A DNA stretch of 64,000 nt, from NCBI RefSeq assembly GCF_014898815.1, contig NW_026515428.1:930001-994000 (forward strand), in the 5' to 3' direction. Shown in pieces: positions 1 through 13,498 of the stretch. The translations under genes and the position numbers were made by a program. The notes under the pieces are model-generated. The model saw only the letters and a list, made by a program, of their open reading frames with translations, was not told the DNA's origin and made no database searches. The DNA is from Panonychus citri (lineage: Eukaryota > Arthropoda > Arachnida > Trombidiformes > Tetranychidae). The number at the start of each line of letters is the position of its first letter. Position 1 is the first letter of the stretch.

Positions 1-864
1 GACAGGGTAATCACCTTTTAACCTAAATTGTCGGTCAGTTATCATAACCAATAAGCTACCATTTGACTTTGACGTGTTAATGACTGAAAAGTAATGCAAA
101 GCTTGTTTCTTTTACTTCTTTTTTAAGTCCTTTGGATGTGATATGGCACAGTGTTTTTTAAGCTTCTATAGTGCTGATATTCAATTAACTTCTTGTCGTG
201 ATTTTTGGAATCAATTTCAATTCTGACATTATTTGTAATGTAAAATCAATTTCAGAAAGAGAAATCAAAGGATAAGAAATCCTTTTTCTCTCCCCTTTCT
301 TTCATTTTTTCTCTTTCATTTTCTCTTACTTTTCTCACTTTTTTGAATTTAATTTGTGACTGATTGTTATCAATCATTTATTGGTATTTTTGCTGTTGAT
401 CAACCACAACAACAACAGGTTAACAAATATTAATTTTGTTAATCAACATCAATTGTTGATGATGATTTGATTGTTGATGACAATCAACAACAACAACAAC
501 GTCAGTTGATTACTAGCTGATGATGGTGATTGTTAATTAATCAATTTCTTTTCAGCATCAATTGGTTATTATTTCCAAGGAAGTGATTAACTGGAATTCA
601 TATTAAGTGATAATTTCTGATTCGAATTATTTCAGTCAAATTTCTGGCTGAAGATCATATTTTATATATTTTTAGCAGTTCGCGCGTTTTTGATTAATTC
701 TGAAAAATTTAAAAGAACCGGGCTCTAGAAATTGCCATATTCTCGATAAATTTAACGACCAATGTATTGGTAATCCATTTGTTTAGATTTAAAATTCATG
801 CAATGAAATTTTCAAATTGTGTTTTTTTGCCTTCTCGCCGACAACGATAAGTGTTTGTATTATC
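1..864. other. Left-edge non-coding region
   Basis: I see no gene here. The stretch is AT-rich. It has a pyrimidine-rich patch near 280-345 and CAA/GAT trinucleotide runs near 400-510. The last 200 bases are less simple in composition and could include the promoter and 5' leader of the small candidate gene at 865. Confidence 0.5.
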
Positions 865-1351
865 ATGTTTTCTGGAAGTGACATCATAACGGATCATCGA
901 ATTGTGGCACAAGAGCTGAAAAGTCTTTCTGCTATGATACCCGATTATCAAAGTAAGGAGATCAGTACTTTCTATATCCTAATTACATTCAACTTAATTT
1001 CATGGACAAAAAATATCAACAACAATGCACTGGAATTGTTAATCGTTTTTTCCCTAATTGGGGTGCAACATCGTTGAAGATGACAAAAGCGAAGATTTCA
1101 TTACCCAATTGCTAAAAGCAATCGTTTTCGAGAACCTATTGAAAAAAAACCCAAGGCTATTCATTTCATCGTTGCGAAAATACCAAAATTACATAAAAAT
1201 TATATTGTTTATCGATGGAAAGAACCGAAAAAACTGCATAATAATGGAGGTTTCGTGTATGTTTGTGAAAAAATTTGTAAATTTAGAGATGAAATCGAGA
1301 CTCGTTGAAATAATGTTGCAACATCACCGAAAGTCTGAATCTATCATTTAG
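865..1351 (+). CDS. Candidate small two-exon gene, function unknown
   Basis: I do not recognise this gene. Two overlapping-frame open stretches join in phase if an intron is removed from 953 (donor GTAAGG after CAA A) to 1079 (acceptor GTTGAAG). The exons are 865-952 (88 nt, ending in phase 1) and 1080-1351 (272 nt), giving 119 aa. The product would be charged and Lys/Ile-rich with helical stretches, and has no signal peptide or domain I can name. The sequence is less repetitive than its surroundings and the splice sites are plausible, but the pyrimidine tract before the acceptor is followed by about 30 non-pyrimidine-rich bases. It ends tail to tail with the receptor gene on the other strand. 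It may be a chance pairing of two open frames. Confidence 0.35.
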
Positions 1352-1832
1352 TCCATCAGCAGTGAATCGGTAACTTCTCATTTAGCTACCAGTTCACTAC
1401 ACAACATTGTAATTAAGCAAATGATATGACATGGATTCCAAAGTGGTTAATTGAATCAACCTTTAATTATCTTAATTGTTGAAAATGAAATGAAAAATTA
1501 TAAGAACCAAAATCTAATCCATTTACTGATCAACAATTAGATTAATTTTCAGCTTGATTATTGAATTAAAATTTACATATAATTAGATTATCAAAGGTGA
1601 AACTGTACATTAATTTACAATTTAAAATTGATATTTACAATTGATAATTAGTTAATTGTGCCGAAATTATAGACAATAATCAATATAAAAACAGAAAAGA
1701 TATTGGTCAAGTTTAGATATTTACATTATTAATATTGCAATTACAATTAAGATTTACAATCAATGAAAATTGAAAGGCAAATTTAGGTGAAGGCAAAAAT
1801 TAATCATAATTATTAAATTTTGTTGATTTAAT
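1352..1832. other. Convergent intergenic region
   Basis: AT-rich spacer between the candidate + strand gene and the 3' end of the large receptor gene on the - strand. It should contain the 3' UTR of the receptor. I could not assign a confident polyadenylation signal. Confidence 0.5.
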
Positions 1833-2057
1833 TTAAGCGTAAACATGATCATCGTTAATTGTATCCAAATGAGATAACGTTGATTGACCAGTAGAACCAT
1901 CAATTGAATAATATAATTGATATTGTTGATTGGAGTTAATTATCATCGGTTGATCAATTGATCGTCGTCCATTATAACCAACATGGTGTCCAGAATGATT
2001 ATAATCACAAGGAATTGGTGTTGGTTGTTTTTTGTTGACGATCGAAGGTAATTGTCA
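1833..2057 (-). other. UGA-CAAUUA leaky stop and 73-codon C-terminal extension
   Basis: The receptor frame reads through the transmembrane helix to UGA (2057-2055). The next six bases are CAATTA, which matches the CARYYA context known from tobamovirus-type readthrough. The same frame then stays open for 73 codons (2054-1836) to TAA. The extension is rich in Asn, Gln, Tyr, Ser and His and looks like a hydrophilic cytoplasmic tail ending in HVYA. It contains no AG on the coding strand, so no canonical splice acceptor exists inside it. Alternatives are a sequence error at the TGA, a stop polymorphism, or chance openness. Confidence 0.7.
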
Positions 2058-5000
2058 GAATGATGTGGAATCAATTTTACGACGATATTTAACCAACAAT
2101 CGACGGGTAATTGTAATTATAAGAAGAAGAAGGATGATTAGAATTAGTAATAATATTCCAATTAGAAGGAAACGATTTGATACCAGTGAATGAAGAAGCG
2201 ATGGTTTCGAGCAAAGTTCTTCCGATTCATCTTCCGATATCGAACTGTCCAAAGTGTTTAACGATTTAATTGGACAATTGGGGAAACCGTTACAAACCAG
2301 TGATGATTTAAGACAAGATCGTGATGATTTACAAAAGAAATCACAATCAGCTGAAAGGGAGACCAATAGCTCAGTTGTATCAACGGCATCAGGTAACATT
2401 TTCAATTGTGTCCAATACAATTGGAAAGATGTCACCTCAGGTACATTGGAACTCAGGTAAATATCGACAATTTTATCAATTGGTTTATCGGTGATCACTT
2501 GATCACCGGTAATCGGATAACCATTGATATAACTTGGAATCTCATCTCGTCTCATAATTATACTATTTGGATGACCATTAACTGGATTGGATATTAATTG
2601 TTGACCATCAGAACCACTTGAATGATGATGATGCTGATGAGAGTGATGAACATGATGATTATGATATGATGATGATGGTGATGATGATAAACCTTTTGAT
2701 GATTTATACTCCGATTGAATTGGTTGATTGTAACCACAAAAGGGAACATCTTTGATCAATAGGAAATTGTTTGAACAATCGGGCGGAAGAGCCAAATTTT
2801 TAACGTTAAAGGTCAGGTCAACGTCGTGCATCACATGGATCCGCCATTTGCAAAACAAAGGCCATTCCGGCGATACCCAGGATTGTTCATCATGCGATTG
2901 GGATACAATTGGTACCGACGAGGAGGCCAAAGGTGATCCAAATGGCCCCAAAGAGGACTGATTGACCATTGGCCTTTTATTTACAGTTGTCATCTTATTG
3001 GTCATCGCTACTGTCCGAACCATGGGCGAAACTGACTGCCGTGATTTGGACTTTTGAAAAGGAAACAAAATACTTCCTTGTAGCTGTGATGGATAAGTGA
3101 TAATCTCCTCAGGTCCACATCGCGATTCCCTCACGAAGCGAAAATTGATCTAAAATTTGATCGAAACAAAAAGAACCCAAATTAATTGAAATGTTCACAA
3201 TTAGCGAATATTTTCCCGACTCAGAAAACACAGAACAACAATGAAGAAAAATAAGAATATGTATTGATAAAAACTCTCTCTAGATGCTGCGAGATTTTAA
3301 TAACTTTGCTCATTAGAATTGTGGTTAAACACGCACAAAGAAATTTAATCATATTCTTTTATGTATTTATCTTCATCATCGACAATTAATCTATTGATTT
3401 CGTGTGATCATTTGGAAATTTAATTATCTAACCAAAGTAATAAGCAATTGGATGGAGGGATAATAATATTGATTCATGTTGAAGAAAATGCGAAGAAAAA
3501 AAAATCAATAACAATCTTTGGAGTAACAATAAGTAAAGTGTATCAATAGACAATTAAAAGAAGGATAAATAGAGATGATGAAACCAGGGGGAAATTGTAT
3601 ATTCTCATGCTGAGATAATTGAAAGAGATAGTTACTGAATCCATTGAAATGTGAAATTAAAGTGAGAGAGAGAAAAAAGTTCTGAAGAAAAAAAAATAAC
3701 AACAAATTGACATGAACAATATTGAGAAAATTGTTCAAATGATAACAATCAGTTGGACGATTGTTATTATTGATAATATAACCGTTATTTTCATTGATAA
3801 TTATGGAGGAAAATGATGAAAATATAACAGTAATTAACCTGGGAATTAAAGTTAATCAATTTTAATCTTAGATTGACATTGAACAGAAAATCTTATTGAT
3901 TCGTTTTACTGTTAATATTATTTTCTTTCTCTTCGATTCTTCATGATGATGATGATGATCTTTGCGTGTTATTTAATCAAAAGACTTTTACGATCTTTGG
4001 TTACATGTAGAACTCAAATTCCAAATAATAATTTGATCTCATGAATGGATATGGATAAAAAAGTTCTAAGTGAATTCGTAACCAAGAAGCAACTATTCTG
4101 ATGGTGATGAACAACTTGGTGAAAAAGAGGACATGATATGAGAGATATCGTGATAATCAATGGTTAAGATGAAGATTGCAATGTGAGCCTGATGATGATC
4201 ATCATGATGAGGATAAAAGATTCAGGAATCAGAGGAATAGTTTTGACAAACAGAAAAAGAGAGAGAGAGAGAGAATTGTCTTTAAAACTAATTGAAATTC
4301 TGATAATGTTTTGTTATCCAGTTAAGTTTTTATTTCTTTGTCGAAAATGAAAGTTCAATTTAAAGACGAAGCCAAAAGTAGAGAGAGAAAGAGATGATTA
4401 GGATGACAAGGAAGAGAAAATCATCAACATATGATTCAAGTTCGATCTTGTGATGAAATGTTCATCTCTATTCTTTTTTCCACAAAGAAATTTATTCTTC
4501 TTTTCTTCGCAATAGAACAAATCATCTCGACGAATTTTCGACAAGTTATCATTATTCTTATAACGAATTCGAAGGTTGGAAAAATAAGAAAAAAAAAGAG
4601 AGAGAAAAAAACATTAATCCAACAATTTAAAGTTCTAAATTATCACAATCAAAATGTCACATTAATCAGCGAACAACAATTTAACTTCATGATAACCTTA
4701 TGTTTCTATCATACAATTAATCAGACTAATTGAAAATGACCTCAGGCTATTTCCGAATTTTTCATTTTCAATCAACAATTTAAACTAATAATTATTTCTC
4801 GATCCTTAATAGTTATTAAGTTAATTGTAAATTTCTCTCATTTATTACATTAGATTTTTTCTGTTCGTATCATTACAATTAATCTAATTGTACTTTTTTT
4901 CAACTTGGACTTGAGGCTATTAACTGGACATTGAAGACTCGAGGTGTAGTAGTAGTAGGAGGTTAGATATTAATCCTAATGATATTATTATTATTGATAA

Positions 5001-8000
5001 TGATGTTGATTATAATCATTTCAATTAATTGTTTTGAAAATCAATTATTTTGACAAGTCATTTATTATCATTTCCATCATCATCATTATCATCCAACTGG
5101 ACATCATCATTTACCTGTGTATGTGAGTATAAGTTTTGAACGTTTTTATATTGATATAAACTTTGTTATCAATTATATATTATGAGAGATAATCAATTTA
5201 ATCATATTGACATGATCATTATAATTACCATAGGTTAGTATTTCTCATCTGTGGTCATTATTATGATTATTTTTTACTATCATTTGTCCAGGTATCTCTC
5301 TCTCTCTCTCTCGTTCTTGCTCTCTCTCTCTCGTTCTTGCTCTCTTCGTGATTGCGTGACATCAAAAGTGATAACTGGTCACCCAAAAATCAGATGAAAA
5401 TATAAAAGTGATGAAATAAACAAGAAAAAAACCAAACCCACCGGTGGGAGAAGAGGAAATTGAAGATGCAAGAAAATTTGATGAATAATCAATGATAATA
5501 AACTTGATACAGAAAATGAATTGAAATTTATTTTCTGGTCTCAATGAGAATTATTATTACCACTTACATAATGATCTTCTTTTATATTGTTATGACTAAA
5601 TGATGATACATGATGAGGATGCTGATGATGATGATGGACATCAATGAGAGAGAGAGAGAGATAGAATCTTTAAAGGGATCTCCCTAACATCGTAAATCAA
5701 AGTTATCATTTGGACTGTTTATTTGGAGGAGAAACTTTCATTTCATGTATTCTGATTTCACCTTTTTCATCTTGCTCATCATCTTTTTATATCATTCGAA
5801 GTTTTTTTCTCTTTCCAAAAGATTAAACATCGAATAGTTTTTCTCTCTGTTCAAGTTCAGTTGCGCTTCTCAATCTGATACACGAGGGACTTAGACGATA
5901 TGTTATCATCATCATCAGATTCATATTTGTCTCTATCCTCTCATCATCATCATCACCATCACCCCTTCAACAAAAAGGTAGGGTCAAGAAGTAGACCCTT
6001 GAAAATGAATTTCTGTAAGTGAAATATGTAAGCCTGAGATATTTTCAAGCCTTCAGAGGGTTTCAAGTAAAAGTAACTGTCATGTTGGGAGATGTGGAGG
6101 AAGAGGAAGGTGGAAAAAGAGACAAGTCAGTCAAAATGAAAGGCGAGAGAAAAAGAAGGAATAAAGTCAAAAGGAAAATACGATAAGAAGACGAGGATGA
6201 TGAAGATGAAAGTGATGGTGTAAGAGAGAAGATGGATAGTTAGAGAGAGAGAGAGAGAGAGAGGAGAGGGAACTTCAATGGAAAACTGCCTCATTGCCTC
6301 CTCATCTCTTTCGCTCATTCCAAGTTACACAGATTCCATGATGATTGCATGATGATGAAGATGAGTTTTGACAGAAAGGAGGAGAAAAGAATATAAAAAA
6401 ATACTAATCGTAATAATAATTCCAGTTAAAACTTTTACCACACGAGTGAGCATTTGGTGGTACCCATGATGATGATGATATTACCTTCATTTCACTCCCT
6501 GTTTGTATAATAATATGATGAAATATATTCTACTTTATTTAAAGAAACATCAGTAGCTCATATTATGAGAAACTAAGGAGATGGAGATGAAGGAGAGTAG
6601 GAGTGGAATTGAGGTGAAAAGACAGTGATGATATTAAAAAGCTAAAAGGAGAACCTGAAGTTACTCGGAAAAAAAGGACCCAAAGCTTTCAGAATGAAAG
6701 GAAACATGATAACATGGAAGAGAAGAAAAAAAAGTTGCAAGAGTAACAATCAAATCAATTTGATTGTTTTCCTATTAAGCTGATGGATTTTTACCTTTTC
6801 AATTGTAATCATCATCATGAAAGATTTATTTCTCTTACAGATTCCATTACAATCTATTAATTCCCAGCCAATAGTTAACAAATATTTCATATTATTCTGG
6901 GATGCTAACTAATAATTCAGACTTGAAATCATAATAATAATAAATTTTGTATCAAAATAATAAAAGAAATGAAAAACAAAAAGTTTTGTTCCGTTTCAGT
7001 TGTTGAGTTTATCTATTGACCAGTAACCAAATGATAAAATAATGTTGTTTTTACATGTTCAACAATTTACCGATATTTTCATTCTTGATGATAAACAAAA
7101 ACACAGAAAAATAAAATAATATTATTATTACTTATTCAATATATAATTTCTTATATTCACTTGTTATGAATTATTACTTGTAGCATGAAATGAAAACAAC
7201 TAGACCATTGGTCAGTCTGAATGTTTGGTTATCTCTCTCTCTCTCTCTCTTATCCATTGACCTCTTCATCTTCCTCCTTTTTTGTGATATATTGTACTGT
7301 TTTTTCATTGTAATTGAAATGGTAACAGATTCATATGAATCTGTCACAATTCTGGTTCCCCTCCATGTAATTTACAGATTTTACCTGAACTTTTCTCTAT
7401 CTATTTCAATGTTCACAATCATTATCTCATAAATCATGTAATAGTTTCATTGTTTTTTTTTCCAATCTCTTTCACACTAACTAATCATATGTACATTTGT
7501 ATTTGTCTCTTAATATTATTATTACCACCTAATGGAGCTCAGTTGATTTGATTGATTACATTAAACAAACTGTCAATCAATCAATTGATTAAATTGTTCA
7601 TTTGTAATCACAAGTTTCTTGTATCTAATCGTAATTGAATCTCATGTAAACAAGTGATGAAGAAGAAGAAGGAAAAAAAATTGTTTCCAATGTTACTTAT
7701 TTACCTTTGATTCTGATTCTGATTCTTAATGTTATCACAACCAATGGATAAAATTGTTTCATCTAATTAATTTTATCATTATTTTGATAATGTTTCTTAG
7801 GTTAACTCATCTTGAATCATGAAAATATCATCCTCATCTTTATCTCTATCATCAAGCTGAACGTTTCTCCAAAAACGTTATTACTTATCCTCAGGCAGCT
7901 TCAGGGTGATGAGTTTGAACTGTTCATGATGTTGTTGATTATGTTGATGATGATGATAAACCTAAATATAAGTATATTTAACCTGATGATGATGATGATG

Positions 8001-11000
8001 ATGATGTTTATTTACTGAGAGACAATAATTGCCATCTAGGTCAATAGATGATGATATTAACCCATGAGTTTATCATGAATCTACTCAGAATCTTCAAGTG
8101 ATCAATATATTTATACATTTTGTCCTTGGAATTCATTTGTGTATCTTTTTTTTGTCCCTGATTATTAATTAGTAACGATTTTCATATGAACTTTTCTGAT
8201 TTCGGATAATATTATTTCTCATACTATGAGTCAATAATTCATGATGATATTCAGTATTTTGCCTGCAGGGTATGAAAGTCTCATCATTATTTGTCTTGAT
8301 ACAAGTAACAAACTTTATGATTATAATATTAATTACAACAATTAGTTCATTATTAGTTTGGTGATCTTCATGCTCCCGGCTAATCGTAGACGTCATTGTA
8401 AGAGTGAAATTGTCTCTGTCATCATGAGTCCATGAAAAAGTTCATGGAGATAATAACTAAAGTTGACACATGAGAAAAAAGTGAAAAATTGAAAGAAATT
8501 TTTTTTTCTTCCTTTCTATTATTATTTGAAGCTTCTTGATTTCTCTATGGATGGAAATATTTACTTGATGAGTTTACATGAAGATGAAATATTATCATGA
8601 AGGATTCCAGGGTTAGACAATATCATTATCTGGGTTATCGTGTTTCCCTGAGTTAAGATTCTGAGTGTGTGTGGATAAATGTTTCACCAACTCTTCTGGT
8701 GTTTCAAGGTGATAACATGGTGAATATAAAAGAGAGAGAGAGAGACAAAGATACAAAAAAAAGTTCAGAGAGGAAAAAGTTCAGAAGTAACTATTTCCAT
8801 GTATATTCACATGTGTAAATATAATATTCAGTTTCAGAAGATTCAACATGGAATCAGGATGAAACTCTGGTTTACCCTGAACAGATTCAATCTTATATTC
8901 TCTCTCTCTATTTCAGTAACTGAATAATAACTATATTGAGGAAAGTTCAGTAAATAAGTTCATGAAAGAGGGAGAGATAAACTCAGAAACCAAGAAAATT
9001 CTGAGTAACTTTGTATTCTCATTCTTATCATCATGTTTGTCTCTTCATGTATATTCCTGAGACTCTGAATTAACCTGAAAAAAAATCATATTACATGATG
9101 AGAAAAATGCTCCAATCAAATTGAATCAAATGTTCAATTTAAATATCATGTAATATATTTTCATCATCATCTTTTATCAATTTAAATTCAAACTTTTTTT
9201 CCTCATATATTTTATTATTAGATTAGCATGATGATGCTTATGATGCATCATCATCATGAAAAACTGATAACTGAACTTTTCTTTTCAGTTTATCTGATGA
9301 TATATATTCATGATATTAGCTTTGTAAACTCAACCATTTTTTTTTTCTTCATTTTCTTTCTAAAATTAATCTGATGAATCAGTTAAATCTCTGAAACTAA
9401 CTGATTATCTCATGAATTTAATGATACCTGTAACTTATTCTGACTCATGGTGATGATGATAAATATTATCATGAATCATAATCGTTAATTGTTGAAGGGA
9501 GAGTTGATCTTTTTGTTTATGGTCAACTGGTCATTAAGTTGTCGATGATACAACAAATAAGGTAACAATATTTTCAGGGAATTCATGAGACTTGTTATCA
9601 TTATTATCATGACAGTTATTTCATGAACCAGAAATTTATTATCACCATGATAATGATGAAAATTACCAAGATAATAACATTAGGGTGAAAAAGTTACTCC
9701 AACATATGAACTTATGATTACCATGATTCCAAAATAATATCAGAATAACTTTTTTTCTCCATTGAATTTAAATTTCAGAACTTTATGATAACAAAGGTAA
9801 TTAGAATATTTCGAATTTAAAATTCTAAACTAATCCATCAAGTGATTAAAATTCAGTAACTGAATTTTAGATCAACTTTTTTTTCCATTTCTTTCTTCAA
9901 ATTAGATCATCAATTAACTCTGATTAACTTATGGAATCGAGGAGATCGAGTATAAGAAAATTCGAAAAAAAAGTTTTCGAAAAGGTGAACTTTTTTTTCG
10001 AACATATGTTTTTTTTCCAAAGAAAAAGTTCAGTTAAGATTAACTCCAGGATGTAATCAGATAATTCTGATCTTCATAAGGAATACCTTATCTACACTTT
10101 CAATCATGATGATCCTCATGACGAGGTAGAAAATTTTTCCTTGGTTAATATGCCAAGAGCAGGGATGATTAACATGATATCATGATGATGATAATGATGA
10201 TTACTATTATATTCATCACTCAAGAAACTGATGATAATAGTTTCATGATAATATTATTACTTGGGGTGAATTATATCATGGATAAAGAAAAAAAGTTATT
10301 CAGAGATATTCAAAGTCTCTAACTCAATGAATGAACCCACAGGGAGGGTTTTTTTTTCATCATGTTAGGTGGGTGAAAATCAGGAAGATTATCATCATCA
10401 CCATGATGATGAATAACATTATCATGAAATGAAATAGCAGGGGTACTAAGGTTTACAGTTTAAGAATTGAAAAATCAAGTTGAAAGGTGAAACTTTAAGC
10501 ATCACCATGGATTCTGATTGATTTTCATGTAATGTCTCAATCGATTGGAACTTTCATCTCAGAGTTATTATTATTACATAGACAATTAGATGAAACTAAT
10601 GAACCAATTTGATTATTTAGTTCAATGATTAGAATCGGTAATTATTGAAGGCGAGATAAATTGTTAGCTAATCGAAAGGGAGAAAAGTTCTAATGACTCA
10701 TTAGAACTGTTTTTGTGGCTGTTCGAACCTCGAATCGGAGGGTTAATATTATCATCATTTGATTATTGATAAATGGTGATAACAACAACATGGTGAGTTA
10801 ATAGTTGTCATGATGATGGCGAAAAAGATGAAGAAAAACAAAAGGTTTGGAAGATGAAGATAAACAGGAAGAGGAAGAAAAATATCATTAGAGATAAAGT
10901 TCTGTTTACATGGAGAAAGATAAAGAGAAAAGAAAAAAAAAATTGTATTCTCAGGTCAACATGGTAAAAGTTCATGTCTCACCATCATCATCATGAAAAA

Positions 11001-12562
11001 CAATTCCAGAGTATTGAAGGTAAAGTTCTGGTCGATAGTTTCATGAGCATTCAGATGAATCAGGAAGAGACCATGAAAAAAAATAACACATACACTTTAC
11101 CATTTTGATTGCTAATGTTTTCTGATAAACCAAATGAATCTCATGACAATTACTCAGAGAAAAGTTCAGAATTATCTTCTTGCAATATTACTCGATGAGA
11201 GTTCTGATGAACCTTAACATGAACCAATCCAAGGATTGGATCAAAATCCACTGAGGATGAAGATGATAAAGTAACAAGTAATAACAACAAAATCTATCCA
11301 AGTGAAACAATCAACAAGTTTACAGCAATTTAATCAATTATAACTCTAATTGTTGTTGTCACCATGATGACAAATAAAAAATACAAAATCAAATCAAATC
11401 AAATCTGAAAATATCAGTTGATTGTTAATAATTTTACAGAAACTGCAAAAACTTTTTTGCATTGCATTCAAATCAAATTAAGATTGTAAACTAATCAACT
11501 GATCAAATTTTTAATTGCATTAAAATTAATGATTGATGGACACAATCAGGAAATCGGTAACATCGTCAATAGGAAATTGAACAGTTTTTTGTTTGGAAAA
11601 TTGTTCCCAACAATTAACATAATCATTTACTATTAGAGGGTCAACAACGCGTGTTAATATATTACCTTACCATTGATTGTGTTTACTTTGATAATTTAAC
11701 CTAACCCAGCCCAGTGAACATCAATCCTCATCCTCATCCTCATCTTCATCCTCCATCCTCATCATTATCTTCACAAGGATATAACATGTTTCCACCTTCT
11801 CATCAACTCAATTCCCACCATCATCCTAATGACACAATTACCATTAATTTTTAGTTAAATTTTCGCTTCTTTTTTTCTGTTTACTCATCAACCCAACATA
11901 ATCATCATCATCATCATCTCAAGATACTCATCATCATTATCATCACTCTGCCCATCTCATGTATGTAAATCAAAAGGGTGATTGTTAATGTTTAATACTC
12001 TCAGTGAATTTAAATCAACCTTGACAGCAATTGAATGACAGGAAATCATCAACCAAGAGGATGAAAAACGGAAGATACATTTAAATATCTAACATTCAAA
12101 TTCAGTGATATTTTCATCCTCATCCCATTGTAATGATAACACTAATATTATCATCATCATCATAATTAACATACATTCAAGTTCACTTCCCACAGGGAAT
12201 GAAAAAGAGATGCAAAGAAAAGTTTCAAATTGAGGAGAGAAAAAAAATAAAATTCAGTTATTCAAGTTTTTCGCTTTTTTCTCAATCATTATCATGAAAT
12301 TCACATGAAGCAAAATCTATTGACTTTTTAATGCTCAAGGATTCCAAGGACTTGCCACCTACTTGGACAATAATTCTGTATACATGTTATATACTCAATA
12401 CAATAAATTCCCATAGAAAACAAATTGAATGAGTTATCATGGAGATTGATTTATGTGTATATATACAAGTTGCATGCATGAATTAATTAATTACAATTTA
12501 ATTTAACAGTAAACATTAACACACCATCAGAGTGTGAAAATCTCAGGGTGAGACAAATATAC

Positions 12563-12599
<37 letters not shown>

Positions 12600-13419
12600 T
12601 AATGAAATATATTTACTTAAAGTTTAGAATTGAAAAAAAAAGTTTTCGAACTTTTTTTTCTTCTCTCAATCTCTTTTTTTAATTTGAACCTTCGAACTGA
12701 TTGTCGATGAGCAATTTAAATATCTCTCTGTTAATCAGTTGATTGAATTGATTAATATGCTCATTCGATTAATCACAAAAACTTTAATCATCTGAAGAAA
12801 TTACCAAACATTCAAATCCAGATGAATGTGCAACATAAATTTACAGCAATCAAATGATGAATAAATTTTCATCATCATCATCACCGCCATCATCATGTAG
12901 GTGTGTATTATCATCATTATCATCGTCATTATATCATTAACATTAGCAAAATCCAAGGTAGGAATTGGGAGTGAGATTTGGGAGTGGATAAAAAAAATCT
13001 AATGATATATTTGTTATATATTGATAACAATCAACAGCAATTGAATCATTTTGTAAATTGCATTTTCATCAACAATTAATACTTGCAGTTTAATCATTCA
13101 TGGTGATAATAACATGGTTCACCTGAGAAACACAATTACCAATATCAATCGATTTATTGAGAGAGAGAAAAATTTTTTTTCTCTTTTCTAATATAATAAT
13201 AATATTATCCAGGTAAACTTTTTCCTCTCATCTTCCTCCTCTATCATCATTGATGATGCTATTAACTTTTGATGATGAAAAGATGATGATAAAAACCATT
13301 TCCATCCTTATTGTAATTATTTCAAGATGAAAATGTTATTCAATCAGTTTTACTTATTAATTTTCATGATTAGCCTGAGATATAAACCAGAATATGAAAC
13401 CAAAAATTTTCCTATTCCA

Positions 13420-13498
<79 letters not shown>

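Noticed and set aside
2254..2961. + strand frames overlapping receptor exon 8
   Set aside because: They are shadows of the - strand exon, whose domains and splice phases are clear.
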